Source: Lachnoclostridium sp. UBA903 (lineage in GTDB: Bacteria > Bacillota > Clostridia > Lachnospirales > Lachnospiraceae). From it: a DNA stretch of 52,041 bases. Of this stretch, positions 15,599 to 24,600 are shown one piece after another. The DNA lies in NCBI GenBank assembly GCA_002294045.1, contig DBEP01000022.1, positions 1 through 52,041 on the forward strand. The letters run 5' to 3'. The stretch's first letter is position 1. Each line of letters opens with the position of its first letter. Made by a program: the position numbers and the translations under genes. Under the pieces are notes generated by a model. The model ran no database searches. It saw only the letters and a list, made by a program, of their open reading frames with translations, and had not been told where the DNA came from.

Positions 15599-16330
15599 TT
15601 ATCTGGAATAAAGATAAGCCCGTCCTTTTTTTCCCACCCGTTTTACTGCCCCCACATAATGCAGTACATTTAAAGCGGTGACGGCACTGCGTGTGCGCAG
15701 GCCGGCAGCCTTTTGATAATCTTTGGAAGTAAAGCTTTCCGGTAAGGTGTCAGGAATCAGCTTTTTGTATTCTTCCGTATTCTGAATGAAAATCTCCTCC
15801 ACCAAACCGGTGGGAATACCGTCGTTTCTGGTTGAACCCTTCTTTTTATCCTGGCTCCATCCATTTAAAAGGCGGTATTCCTCCAGATCAATCAGAACAA
15901 TATGTAACCGGAGATTGGGATGGAGAAGATAGTTTTTTATTTTATAAAGTTCGGGAAAGACCATATAAGGAGTTCCGGATTTGGGTGATTTTCGGGGCGG
16001 ACTGACTTCCCCGGTTTCTTCGTTTACCCATCTTAACCATTTGGTATGGGGGATGGGATATACAATAGTAACCGGAGAAAGCGTTAGAAATGCCTCCAGT
16101 TTTCTTCTCAGCTTATCAAAATTCCTGGTCTGGATTTCAATAATCCCATTTTCATTTACAATATCGGCATAAAAATTCCCAACTTTAATTTCATGGCAGG
16201 ATTGGTCGGGAACAAGATAATTCTTAAGAACGGCGTGGACGGTTTTTTCCCCTAATATTCCGATTCCGCTGCCTTCTTTTTTACTGTCAACTACTCTTTC
16301 GCATGCATTCTGAAATAATAACCGGTCCAT
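15599..16330 (-). CDS. Uncharacterised protein, possible PD-(D/E)XK nuclease fold plus C-terminal winged helix
   Basis: A 243-residue soluble protein that I cannot name with certainty. In the N-terminal half, GEKTVHAVLKNYL, then NFYADIVNENGIIEIQTRNF, give the spaced Glu ... Asp ... Glu-x-Gln pattern of a PD-(D/E)XK-like core, with Gln in the usual Lys position. The last 70 or so residues (TSKDYQKAAGLRTRSAVTAL, then VGKKGRAYLYSR) look like a winged helix-turn-helix. A DNA- or RNA-binding enzyme is plausible but unproven. It stands alone between the toxin-antitoxin pair and the foldback element. No obvious defence partner is nearby. Confidence 0.7.
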   Translation of the reverse strand: MDRLLFQNACERVVDSKKEGSGIGILGEKTVHAVLKNYLVPDQSCHEIKVGNFYADIVNENGIIEIQTRNFDKLRRKLEAFLTLSPVTIVYPIPHTKWLRWVNEETGEVSPPRKSPKSGTPYMVFPELYKIKNYLLHPNLRLHIVLIDLEEYRLLNGWSQDKKKGSTRNDGIPTGLVEEIFIQNTEEYKKLIPDTLPESFTSKDYQKAAGLRTRSAVTALNVLHYVGAVKRVGKKGRAYLYSR

Positions 16331-16432
16331 AGCAGTACCTTTGCCTTTCCTAATAATATAAGCTCCGCATTACCCATTTCTAGCATATAGCAGTCAGGCA
16401 CAGCCGTCAAGAAAAATCAGTTCGGGATTCAT

Positions 16433-16715
16433 GGAAAACGCGGAAAGGGAAATAACCCCAGGGAGAAGGCCGCTTCCCGATGTAGTTGGTAGGCTTTTGC
16501 AGGAAAGAACCCCTATGACACTAATAAACTCCAAAAATTACTTAAGACGGAGTGAAAACCGGACAACTCGCTTTACGCTCAGACAGATCCGGTTTTCACT
16601 CCTGGCGTAATTTCCGGAGTTTAAGTGTCATAAGGAACCCTCCCAATGCAAAAGTCTACCAACTACATCCGGAAGCGGCCTTCTCCCTGGTGGTATTTTC
16701 CTTTCTACGTTTTCC
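16433..16715. repeat. 283-bp foldback element (long imperfect inverted repeat)
   Basis: Arms of 131 and 128 bases (16433-16563 and 16588-16715) are inverted copies over nearly their whole length, around a 24-base loop. Longest shared blocks include CCAGGGAGAAGGCCGCTTCC, GATGTAGTTGGTAG, TATGACACT and GGAGTGAAAACCGGA. Overall identity between arms is about 80% by eye. No transposase or credible reading frame is inside, and no target duplication is seen. It fills most of the 510-base gap between divergent genes. It may be a foldback MITE or encode a long hairpin RNA. Confidence 0.85.
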
Positions 16716-16840
16716 TTGGCCTGGATTCTTCTGTTGTTTATTTTTCATTCTTGTTCTATAATAATTATAAAAATATCAAAAAATAAATTATTTCGTCATA
16801 ACGGTTCTTTCGGACCGGGACAGGCATATGGGAGTAAAAT

Positions 16841-18139
16841 ATGGAGCAAGATATTATTATTAAAGAATTACTTGAATTTATTAAATCAGCAACTTCCCCA
16901 TACCATGTGGTGGAGGAAGGGGTGAAAAACCTGCAGGAATACGGCTTTCGGGAAATTAAGATGGGAGAGCCCTGGAACCTTAGAACGGGAGAAGCCTATT
17001 ATATTAAGCCTTATGGAACGGCCCTGTTTGCATTTACCATAGGGACCGATTGGAATAAAGGACAGAATCTCCGAATAGCGGCTGCACATACAGACCATCC
17101 CGGATTTCGATTAAAACCAAACGCGGAGATGGTTTCCGGAGAATATTGCAAATTGAATACGGAAGTTTATGGAGGACCCATACTTAATACCTGGCTGGAC
17201 AGGCCTTTATCCATGGCCGGAAGGGTGGCATTAAAAAGCAAAGAGCCGTTTCATCCGGACATGCGGCTGATTGACTTTAAAAAGCCGGTTCTTACCATCC
17301 CTAATTTGGCTATCCATATTAACAGGGATGTTAACAAAGGGGTGGAATTAAATAAACAAACGGACACGATTCCTGTTATTGCAATGTTAAAAGATAGCCT
17401 GAATAAAGAACAGTTTTTTATAAGGTATCTTGCAAAGCAGTTAAAGGCAGAGCCGGATGATATACTGGACTATGATTTATACATATATAACGCCGAAGAA
17501 GGCTGTGTAATAGGTATGGAGGAAGACTTTATTTCCTCTCCGAGACTTGATAATCTCACTTCCGTATGGACCCTTTTAAAAGGAATCAGGGAAGGAAGAC
17601 GCAGGGAAGGAATTAATTTAATTGCCTTATATGATAATGAAGAGATTGGAAGCCGGAGTAAACAGGGTGCAGATTCCGCCTTGCTTAACATGATTCTGGA
17701 AAAAATATATGCAGGATTGGGTATTGATGGCAGAGAAAGCTTATATGAGGCTATGGCAGAAGGGATTCTGCTTTCCGTTGATGTTGCCCATGGAGTTCAT
17801 CCTAACAGGCCGGAGAAATATGACCCGGTGAATCACGTCACATTAAACGGGGGCGTGGTTTTTAAAATTGACAGTAACCAGAAATATACCTTTGATACGG
17901 AAGCAGTTGCCATAATTCAGCAAATCTGTGAATTATACGGAATCAGCTATCAAAAATTCGTAAACCGTTCCGATATGCCGGGAGGAATGACTTTAGGCCC
18001 TATAATCTCTTCCTGGCTGCCAATGAAGGCCGTGGATCTTGGTGTACCTCTACTTGGAATGCATTCTGCCAGAGAATTAACGGGTGCAAAAGATCAGGAA
18101 AAAATGGAAAGACTAATAAAAGGATTCTTTAAATTGTAA
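16841..18139 (+). CDS. M18 family metallo-aminopeptidase
   Basis: A 432-residue cytoplasmic enzyme of the usual M18 length. The zinc-binding residues are visible: AAHTDHPGF (first His, near 86), SPRLDNLTSVW (bridging Asp), DNEEIGSRSKQGADS (general base Glu pair) and SVDVAHGVHP with a late GMHSARE (last His). M18 enzymes release acidic or neutral N-terminal residues from peptides as large dodecamers (aspartyl aminopeptidase/ApeB type). The start has only a weak ribosome site (GGAGTAAAAT). A monocistronic unit between the foldback element and the agr-like locus. Confidence 0.94.
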   Translation: MEQDIIIKELLEFIKSATSPYHVVEEGVKNLQEYGFREIKMGEPWNLRTGEAYYIKPYGTALFAFTIGTDWNKGQNLRIAAAHTDHPGFRLKPNAEMVSGEYCKLNTEVYGGPILNTWLDRPLSMAGRVALKSKEPFHPDMRLIDFKKPVLTIPNLAIHINRDVNKGVELNKQTDTIPVIAMLKDSLNKEQFFIRYLAKQLKAEPDDILDYDLYIYNAEEGCVIGMEEDFISSPRLDNLTSVWTLLKGIREGRRREGINLIALYDNEEIGSRSKQGADSALLNMILEKIYAGLGIDGRESLYEAMAEGILLSVDVAHGVHPNRPEKYDPVNHVTLNGGVVFKIDSNQKYTFDTEAVAIIQQICELYGISYQKFVNRSDMPGGMTLGPIISSWLPMKAVDLGVPLLGMHSARELTGAKDQEKMERLIKGFFKL

Positions 18140-18188
18140 AAAATTACTTGGCGATATTACTAAATTAAAAAAAAATTATAACAATCTA

Positions 18189-18217
18189 TTGACAAATCCT
18201 ACAAAAACTGATATTAT
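18189..18217 (+). promoter_or_regulatory. Strong promoter of the RNA upstream of the agr-like operon
   Basis: TTGACA (perfect) and TATTAT (one mismatch) with a 17-base spacer. The predicted start is near 18224. Confidence 0.8.
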
Positions 18218-18223
18218 CTAAGA

Positions 18224-18353
18224 AGTCAATACGAGAAGGTATTGTACTAGAGGAAGTAAGCGCGTTGGGGAACGTGAGAGGGCAGAAGCTATTATAAAGT
18301 AAGACTAACTGATGCATGTACCTGGAGTACGGGGTGCATATTTGGTTAGTCTT
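18224..18353 (+). ncRNA. Unidentified structured RNA, leader or sRNA before the agr-like genes
   Basis: An RNA of about 130 bases is bounded by a strong promoter and a terminator-like hairpin (AAGACTAAC with GTTAGTCTT, 18301-18353, inner ATGCA/TGCAT and GTAC/GTAC pairs, then TATTTTAT). Inside are CAATAC-gagaag-GTATTG and CGTT-gggg-AACG hairpins and a purine-rich linker. There is no good reading frame. It matches no riboswitch class I can recall. It could be a conditional leader of the operon starting at 18517 or a separate small RNA in the position RNAIII holds next to agr. Confidence 0.6.
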
Positions 18354-18516
18354 ATTTTATCACTTTTTATGAAATGGGAAATAGGACCTATGGTATAAAA
18401 ACGCTCCAGGGAGCGTACTTCTACAAAGATGAAACTTGTCGCAAAATTCATAAACTTTATTACTTGCAAAAGAATGTAAGTTGGTAAACTTAACATGAAA
18501 TAGCAGAGGTAAAAGG

Positions 18517-19245
18517 ATGGGAATTCCGATGTTTGTGCAAATAGCAGTATGTGACGATGAAAAAATTTTTTTGGAGGATTTAATTAGTCAAATAGCGATA
18601 CAATTTAAAGAAACAGGAAATGAAGTTAATATTAATTCTTTTTTGGATGGAATTAAATTATTAGAGGCAAGTGAAAATATTCCCTTTGATATATTATTTT
18701 TAGACATTGAAATGCCGGGTGTCAACGGAATTGACGTAGCTGAGAAAATAAGGGCCGCCAATCCTTTTGTATACATAATATTTGTAACGAACCGGGATGA
18801 TTTGGTATTTCAGTCAATACGTTACAGACCTTTCCGTTTTATTCGGAAACATTTTTTAAAAGAAGAGCTTCCGGAAGCGATTGAAGCAATTACAACAAAA
18901 ATCAGAACTGAAAATAAGTATTATACGGTGAGCTTTAACAACTCATCCAAACAAATCAGGATTATGGATATCATGTATATCGAAAGCTATAAGCACGATA
19001 TCTTCTTCTATACCAAAGATGAAAAATACCGTATTAAGAGCAATCTGCACAAAATTGAGAAGGAGTTTGAGATATATGGTTTTATACGGGTGCATAGCGG
19101 ATTTTTAGTGAATTACCGGTATATTTACTCTGTTGACAAAACAAAGGTAGTTCTGCTCAATAAGGAAATGGTTCCTTTAAGCCGGTATCGTGTAGAAACG
19201 GTGAAACAAAAGCTTCAGTTATTCGCGAGAGGTACACAAAGATGA
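18517..19245 (+). CDS. AgrA-like LytTR response regulator
   Basis: A 242-residue regulator. The receiver domain (about 6-125) has acidic D13-D14 and the phospho-acceptor D63 in LFLDIEMPGVNG. The C-terminal LytTR DNA-binding domain (about 140-238) has the typical IMYIESYKHDIFFYT, GFIRVHSGFLVNYRYI and VPLSRYR segments. LytTR regulators bind pairs of short direct repeats two helical turns apart; such a pair lies before agrB (20570-20601). The start follows AGAGG. The gene overlaps the kinase gene by 4 bases (ATGA), so the two are translationally coupled. Gene order here is regulator, kinase, AgrB, AgrD, the reverse of staphylococcal agrBDCA. Confidence 0.93.
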   Translation: MGIPMFVQIAVCDDEKIFLEDLISQIAIQFKETGNEVNINSFLDGIKLLEASENIPFDILFLDIEMPGVNGIDVAEKIRAANPFVYIIFVTNRDDLVFQSIRYRPFRFIRKHFLKEELPEAIEAITTKIRTENKYYTVSFNNSSKQIRIMDIMYIESYKHDIFFYTKDEKYRIKSNLHKIEKEFEIYGFIRVHSGFLVNYRYIYSVDKTKVVLLNKEMVPLSRYRVETVKQKLQLFARGTQR

Positions 19246-20561
19246 TATGGTGGATAATAGAGTATTCGGCAACGTTGATACAATGTTATGTATCAACCGA
19301 GTTTGTTACCAGATATCTGGGAGTTAAAAATCATATAAAGAAAAAGTATCTGGGTTTTATAGCCGCATTTACAGCACAGGTCTGCGCAACTTTAATCATG
19401 AACCGGATTACGGTATTTGAGGGTGTTGCAGGGCTTGTCTATCCTGTTATTGTCGTCATATACGGCATGATCTTTTTAAATGGCTCCATATATGAAAAAA
19501 TAGTTATAGCCTGCATAGATAACGGGCTGAAGATGATATTAAGCATTTCAGTAATAACTCTGTTCAGCTATCTCTCTCCTTTAGAAGTAACCCGCCTTAT
19601 AACGGAACAGGGGGTAGAAAGATTTACGATTTTAGTAATGACCCAGTCAAGTTATTTCTTCCTGACAAGAATGCTGCTCCGCCTGCAAAAGAACAATAGA
19701 TTTGCATTGTCCATAATGGAATGGTTTGCGATTTTAAGTGTATTTGTAACATCATTTGCAGCAGGCGTTTTGGTTTTTGAAATATTAATAACCAGTCCCA
19801 ACACCGGCAGCAATGATTTTTATGCCGTGCTGATTATGGTATGTTTAATTATTATAAATATAATATGCTACTATATCTTTGTTAAAATGAGTGCTAAAAA
19901 CAAAGAAAGAATGCAATATTCTTTAATGGAACTGAGGCTTAAGGAACAGGAAAAGAATCTTATGGAGATGAAACAGTCTTATGAAGAAATCCGCAAGCTC
20001 CGCCATGACATGAAAAACTATTTGGAATGTGCGGCAACCCTGTTACATAACGGGAAATGCACCGAGGCCGAAAACTATTTAAGTGCCCTGCTGGAGAACA
20101 GAATATGCTTTGGGACACAGATCATCCTTACGGGCAGTGATGCGGTAAATGCGGTTATAAGCTCCAAGATTGCATTATGTCAAAAACATAAAATTAATTT
20201 TCACTATGAAATAACCGGAAACGTAGAGCTGGTTCCGGAACTGGATTTAAGCATTTTACTTGCCAACCTCTTGGATAATGCCATTGAGGCGAGTATAAAA
20301 ATAAAAGACAACAGGAAAATATCTTTAAAAATATATAATGAACGCAGCTATATTGTTATATTAATCAGTAATTACATAAAAGAATCCGTATTGGACAAGA
20401 ACCCTCATCTCTATACGACCAAAAAGGATAAACTGCGGCACGGGGTAGGAAACTTAAGTGTAAAAGATATTGTTAAGAAACATAACGGAATGATTAGTAT
20501 ATATGAAAAAAATCATTATTTCTTCGTAGATATCTGGCTTAAAACCAGTTTAAATACATAA
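19242..20561 (+). CDS. AgrC-like peptide-sensing histidine kinase (GHKL type)
   Basis: A 439-residue kinase. About residues 1-215 form six or so membrane helices, as in AgrC/ComD receptors for cyclic peptides. A coiled-coil segment follows (KEQEKNLMEMKQSYEEIRKL), then the histidine motif RHDMKNYLE and a HATPase domain with NLLDNAIEASIK (N box) and a late HGVGNLSVKDI (G box). This H-box/N-box form is typical of the HPK10 class that pairs with LytTR regulators. It overlaps the regulator gene by 4 bases and precedes agrB by 130 bases. The expected ligand is the peptide encoded at 21272-21421. Confidence 0.92.
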   Translation: MIWWIIEYSATLIQCYVSTEFVTRYLGVKNHIKKKYLGFIAAFTAQVCATLIMNRITVFEGVAGLVYPVIVVIYGMIFLNGSIYEKIVIACIDNGLKMILSISVITLFSYLSPLEVTRLITEQGVERFTILVMTQSSYFFLTRMLLRLQKNNRFALSIMEWFAILSVFVTSFAAGVLVFEILITSPNTGSNDFYAVLIMVCLIIINIICYYIFVKMSAKNKERMQYSLMELRLKEQEKNLMEMKQSYEEIRKLRHDMKNYLECAATLLHNGKCTEAENYLSALLENRICFGTQIILTGSDAVNAVISSKIALCQKHKINFHYEITGNVELVPELDLSILLANLLDNAIEASIKIKDNRKISLKIYNERSYIVILISNYIKESVLDKNPHLYTTKKDKLRHGVGNLSVKDIVKKHNGMISIYEKNHYFFVDIWLKTSLNT

Positions 20562-20569
20562 CTAATACC

Positions 20570-20601
20570 AATCGTGCCTGATGCATGACCAAACATGCCG
20601 G
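20570..20601 (+). promoter_or_regulatory. Direct repeat, candidate LytTR (AgrA-like) binding site
   Basis: AATCGTGCCTG (20570-20580) and AAACATGCCGG (20591-20601) match at 8 of 11 positions with a 21-base period. They end five bases before the -35 hexamer at 20607. Period and position are those of LytTR-family operators upstream of activated promoters. Confidence 0.55.
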
Positions 20602-20606
20602 AGGTA

Positions 20607-20635
20607 TTGAAAAAAATAGCGAAATAAGTTATTAT
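20607..20635 (+). promoter_or_regulatory. Promoter of agrBD
   Basis: TTGAAA and TATTAT with a 17-base spacer, just downstream of the direct repeat. It would transcribe agrB and agrD separately from the regulator-kinase pair. Confidence 0.65.
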
Positions 20636-20691
20636 CTAGGTAAATTACAGGCATCCTATAAGTAAAATGCTTACGCATTAGGAGGGGTATT

Positions 20692-21270
20692 GTGGCTCAT
20701 CGGGTTGCTGTGAAAATAGCTGACTTTTTATACAAAAATAATACAATTCGGGATGAAGATAAAGACATATACGTATACGGTTTTGAAATTTTTATTTCAA
20801 ATATAATTAATTTTACCATAGTGGTAGTATTAGGATATTTGCTTCATCAATTTTATCAGGCGCTGCTGTTTTTTATAGCCTTTGTTATTACCAGATCCTA
20901 TTCCGGAGGCTATCATGCCAGTACTTATTTCAAATGCAATATTGTTTTTGCTTCGGTTTTTTTATTAACGATGTTAGTATCCAGTATATTACTTCCTACA
21001 ATATCACTGGTTTATTTGATGGTATTTATGGCCATTTATATCGGATGTATTCTGGAATATGCTCCGATAGAAAACAGCCACAAAAAGTTATTGAAACCGG
21101 ACAAAATCAAGTACAGGAAAATCAGCATCGTTATCAGCATTTGCTGGACGATTTCAGTAATAGTGCTTTATTTTATAGCAAAAGAATATGCTACTACGTT
21201 AACATTGACATTGGTTATGGTAGCCATGTTAATGTTAATTGAGGTAAATAAAAGAAAGGAGCTGTATTAA
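20692..21270 (+). CDS. AgrB-like membrane endopeptidase processing the autoinducer
   Basis: A 192-residue membrane protein of normal AgrB length, with about five hydrophobic segments after an amphipathic N-terminus. The catalytic pair is in RSYSGGYHASTYFKC: H75 and C82, seven residues apart like H77 and C84 of Staphylococcus aureus AgrB. This cysteine protease cuts the AgrD precursor and helps close its ring. Translation begins at GTG, with AGGAGGGG upstream. The stop codon is immediately followed by the agrD start (one base between), so the two are coupled. Other family members without AgrD exist, but this context is unambiguous. Confidence 0.95.
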   Translation: MAHRVAVKIADFLYKNNTIRDEDKDIYVYGFEIFISNIINFTIVVVLGYLLHQFYQALLFFIAFVITRSYSGGYHASTYFKCNIVFASVFLLTMLVSSILLPTISLVYLMVFMAIYIGCILEYAPIENSHKKLLKPDKIKYRKISIVISICWTISVIVLYFIAKEYATTLTLTLVMVAMLMLIEVNKRKELY

Positions 21271-21271
21271 A

Positions 21272-21421
21272 ATGAAGGTTAAAACGTATTTATTGAATGC
21301 TATAGCACAATTTGGCTACAAAAGTGCTATGAAAGCCGGAGGAACTGCTTCCCAGTACGGTACATATCAGGCAAAAGAACCTAAAGCAGTTTCCGAAATC
21401 AGAAATAAGAAAAATGCATAA
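21272..21421 (+). CDS. AgrD-like autoinducer precursor with serine in the ring position
   Basis: A 49-residue peptide directly after agrB, with ribosome site AAAGGAG. It has the three AgrD parts: an amphipathic leader (about 1-24), a signal core, and an acidic, proline-containing tail (YQAKEPKAVSE). Aligning QAKEP with the QPEEP of Clostridium perfringens AgrD puts S27-Q-Y-G-T31 where the C-L-W-F-T ring lies there, so the ring residue is Ser and the product would be a lactone instead of a thiolactone. There is no Cys anywhere in the peptide. Serine lactones are known in a few staphylococci (S. intermedius group). The gene is too short for many gene finders. A terminator follows. Confidence 0.85.
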   Translation: MKVKTYLLNAIAQFGYKSAMKAGGTASQYGTYQAKEPKAVSEIRNKKNA

Positions 21422-21457
21422 TTAGGGCGGCCGGTAACCACTGGGGAGTATATTAAG

Positions 21458-21504
21458 AAAATACCTTGGACCAAACAGGATTGTATGGTTCAAGGTATTT
21501 TTTT
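21458..21504 (+). terminator. Intrinsic terminator after agrD
   Basis: AAATACCTTG with an inner ACC pairs with GGT and CAAGGTATTT, followed by seven T. It separates the agr locus from the flagellar operon. Confidence 0.85.
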
Positions 21505-21528
21505 ATCCTTTTTTATAGCAGATACCAT

Positions 21529-21556
21529 TAAAGCTTTTATCCTTTATTGCCGAAAT
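21529..21556 (+). promoter_or_regulatory. Sigma-D (FliA-type) promoter of the flagellar operon
   Basis: TAAA, 16 bases, then GCCGAAAT closely matches the motility sigma consensus (TAAA-N15-GCCGATAA). It lies about 45 bases before the first gene of the FliK-like/flagellin/FliS operon. Confidence 0.75.
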
Positions 21557-21601
21557 ATGTTTTAACACAGGATTAATCTTGGCAGAAGAGAGTGTGAAAG
21601 A

Positions 21602-24600
21602 ATGATCATAAACGGATTATATGGAACCAGCAATCTTAAGGTACAGGAAAACGGGGTAAATACGGTACCGAAAGAAGAAACAGAAAATACGGCAGTTAAA
21701 TATAGTGGGGCTGCCGATACCGTGCCGGCTGCCTCAGATACCGGCCTTTTAACCTATACGGAAAATGATATACAGAAAAAGTCGGAAAATAGTCAGGAAG
21801 ATGAAGTCCATAATGAAGAAGCTCAGCAAAATAATACGTCCGAATGTATGTCCAGGGAGGATTATAAGGCAATCAGCGAAGAGGGGATTTCACTTGAGAA
21901 ATATAACAGTGAACGTTTGGCACGGGTATTACAGCGTATTAAAACCCAAAGGGCCGAAAAAGAAGAAACTTTATCCGACCGGATAGAAAGTTTGAACAAA
22001 AAGGCGGAAGCCATAGAACATATGGCAGGTTATAATACGGCAACAAAAAAAATAGTCCGGAAGTTAGTGGAATCTGATTTACCGGTGACGGAAGCCAATA
22101 TAGCTAAAATTGCCACGGCTATGGAGATGGCTTCTTTGGCACTCAACCTGACGGATAAAGACATAAGTTACTTAATTGGAAATAATCTGGAACCTACTAT
22201 TGAAAACTTATATAAAGCCCGGTACAGCGGCAGCAGCGCCCCTAAGGAAAAGATAACGGATCAGACATTTGCAGGTCTTAAGCAACAGGTGGTGGAAATT
22301 ATTGATAATGCCGGGCTTGAGACAGATGAAGAAAATATGCAATCCGCCAGATGGCTGCTGAACAATGGGCTGCCGCTGACAGATGAGACATTATGGGCTT
22401 ACCGGGACTTAAAATATCTGAAAGACTATACGGATGAGGATACCTTGTTAAATAAAACCGTAGAAGCTTTTTCATCCGGCAAAAATCCGGAAGCGGCTTC
22501 TTTAGGGCATGTTGCGGCAGAAAAGGCAGAGCATGCAATTGATGCATTTCATTCCATTAGTGAGGAAGCAATACAGGAAGCCGTAAAAAACCACGAGGGC
22601 GGAACAGAACATATTAACTGCCGTGAATTGCAAAAGGTACAGAAAAAGGTACAGAAGCAGCTTGATAAAGGAAGCGCTATAACAAGCGGAAATCAACCGG
22701 AATTTGCGAAAGAAACCGGCGAAGAGGAAACTGGGACCGCAGCAGATATATTGGATATCAAAACCATAACCGTCAGAAGGCAATTGGAAGAAATACGGCT
22801 TAAAATGACTTTGGATTCCGGACAGCAATTAATAAAGCAGGGCTTTAAACTGGATACGGATTCTCTCAGCAAGCTAGTGGACGGCTTGAGGGATTTAGAA
22901 GACAAGTATTATAAAAATCTGTTAAAAGAAGGCAGTGCGGAGATAAATACGGAGAATGTCAGGATATTAAAAGACAGCCTCCAAGGAATGGAAGAGCTGA
23001 AAGGGATGCCAAGCTATATCCTTGGCAGCACGCTGTCCATTCGTGACAGCATAACCGTAGGCGGACTTCTGACGGCAGGAAGCGAGTGCAGGGCATCACG
23101 GGATAAAGCGGGAGAGGCTTATGAAACTCTTATGACAAAGCCCAGGTCCGATATGGGGGATTCCATAACAAAAGCATTTCGGAATGTGGATACTATATTA
23201 GAGGATATGAAGCTTGAACCCACTCAGGCAAATGAAAGGGCGGTCCGGATTTTAGGCTATAATGGAATTGCCATAACACAAGAAAATGTCCTTTATGTCA
23301 AAGCCTATGATGAACAGGTAAATCAACTGATGAAAAGCTTTCATCCGGCAGTTGCGGCAGAGCTGATTAAAAAGGGTACCAATCCCCTTAATATTCCCAT
23401 AGAAGAATTAAATCAGCAGTTAGAAAGCATTCAGAACGAACTGGGAGTAAGTGAAGAGGAAAAATACAGCAGGTATTTATGGAAGCTGGAGAAAAATAAA
23501 GACATTTCGGAAGATGAAAAAAAATCCTATATTGGAATTTACCGATTGCTGAATGCGGTGAAGAAAACGGATGGCGCCGCACTGGGGGCGGTTTTAAAGG
23601 CAAATCAGGAAGTAACCATGAAAAATCTTCTGACTGCGGTAAGAACCATGAAAAGCAGCGGGGTGGATGCGGCGGTGGATGACAGCTTTGGACTTTTGTC
23701 CCAGCATACCTATACCGGGGAGAATATTGCGGACCAGGTAAACGCTTCCTTTGCAGAATCAGGGACTCTTAATAATAAGGAAGCCCAGCCGGATGTTCTG
23801 GCAGAAAAGAGTGACTACGGCAATTATTTATTAAAGGATGTTATGGATGAAATAACACCCGGTAAGCTGCAATTCCTGGGAAATACACAGGACATAATGG
23901 AAATGTCTGTGGAAAAACTTAAGGAAGAGCTGATTAACAGGGCCGAAAATACGGAAGAGGAAAACAATTATTGGAACCAGAAGCTTAAGGAATATCATGA
24001 AGTAACAGACCAGTCCGAAAATGCCCAAAGGATACTGAAAAGCTTTGATATTCCTGACAGCCTTTCCAATATACAGGCGGCAAAGGATTTGTTAAGCAGT
24101 GACCAGACTTTTTATAAGCAGATTGGAAGGCTTCAAAAAAGATGGAATAATGAGGAAACCGACAGCAAAAATATGGAGCAGCCTTTCATGGAATTAGCTG
24201 ATGTTTCAGAAAATCTTATCAATGCGATGACCGGCCCGGAGGATGTGAAAGAACAGTATCAGATTCTGGAACAGGAGGTTAATAAGTTGTTTAACCAAAC
24301 GTATGACAATCCGGTCGTCACCGCCCGGGATATATCAGCCCTGCAAAGAATCAATTACGGAATATCATTAATCCACAAATTAGCCGGCAGGGAAAGCTAT
24401 GAGATTCCTCTGGCAGTTGGTGATAATATTACGAATGTGAATGTAACCATTTTAAGGAATACGGGAGAATACGGCAAAGTAAATATTTCGGCCGATTCCG
24501 AAACATTGGGTAAAATATCGGTCGGCCTGTCGGTAAAAGAACAGGGAATAAATGCCCTGATTACCTGTGATAACCGTACCGGGCTTGAAGCGGCAAGAAT

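Noticed and set aside
16552..16925. Short plus-strand frames in and after the large foldback
   Set aside because: They run through the loop and arm of the repeat, lack ribosome sites and have no recognisable sequence.
18224..18353. A known riboswitch (c-di-GMP, guanidine, purine, THF or T-box)
   Set aside because: None of the conserved core sequences of these classes that I know is present, so it was kept as an unidentified RNA.
18308..20587. CTGATGCATG in both the RNA before agr and the region before agrB
   Set aside because: It contains the self-complementary ATGCAT and is only ten bases; there is no supporting symmetry or position, so regulatory pairing is not claimed.
21422..21601. c-di-GMP or other riboswitch before the flagellar operon
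   Set aside because: The region is explained by the agrD terminator and the sigma-D promoter; no aptamer core was seen.
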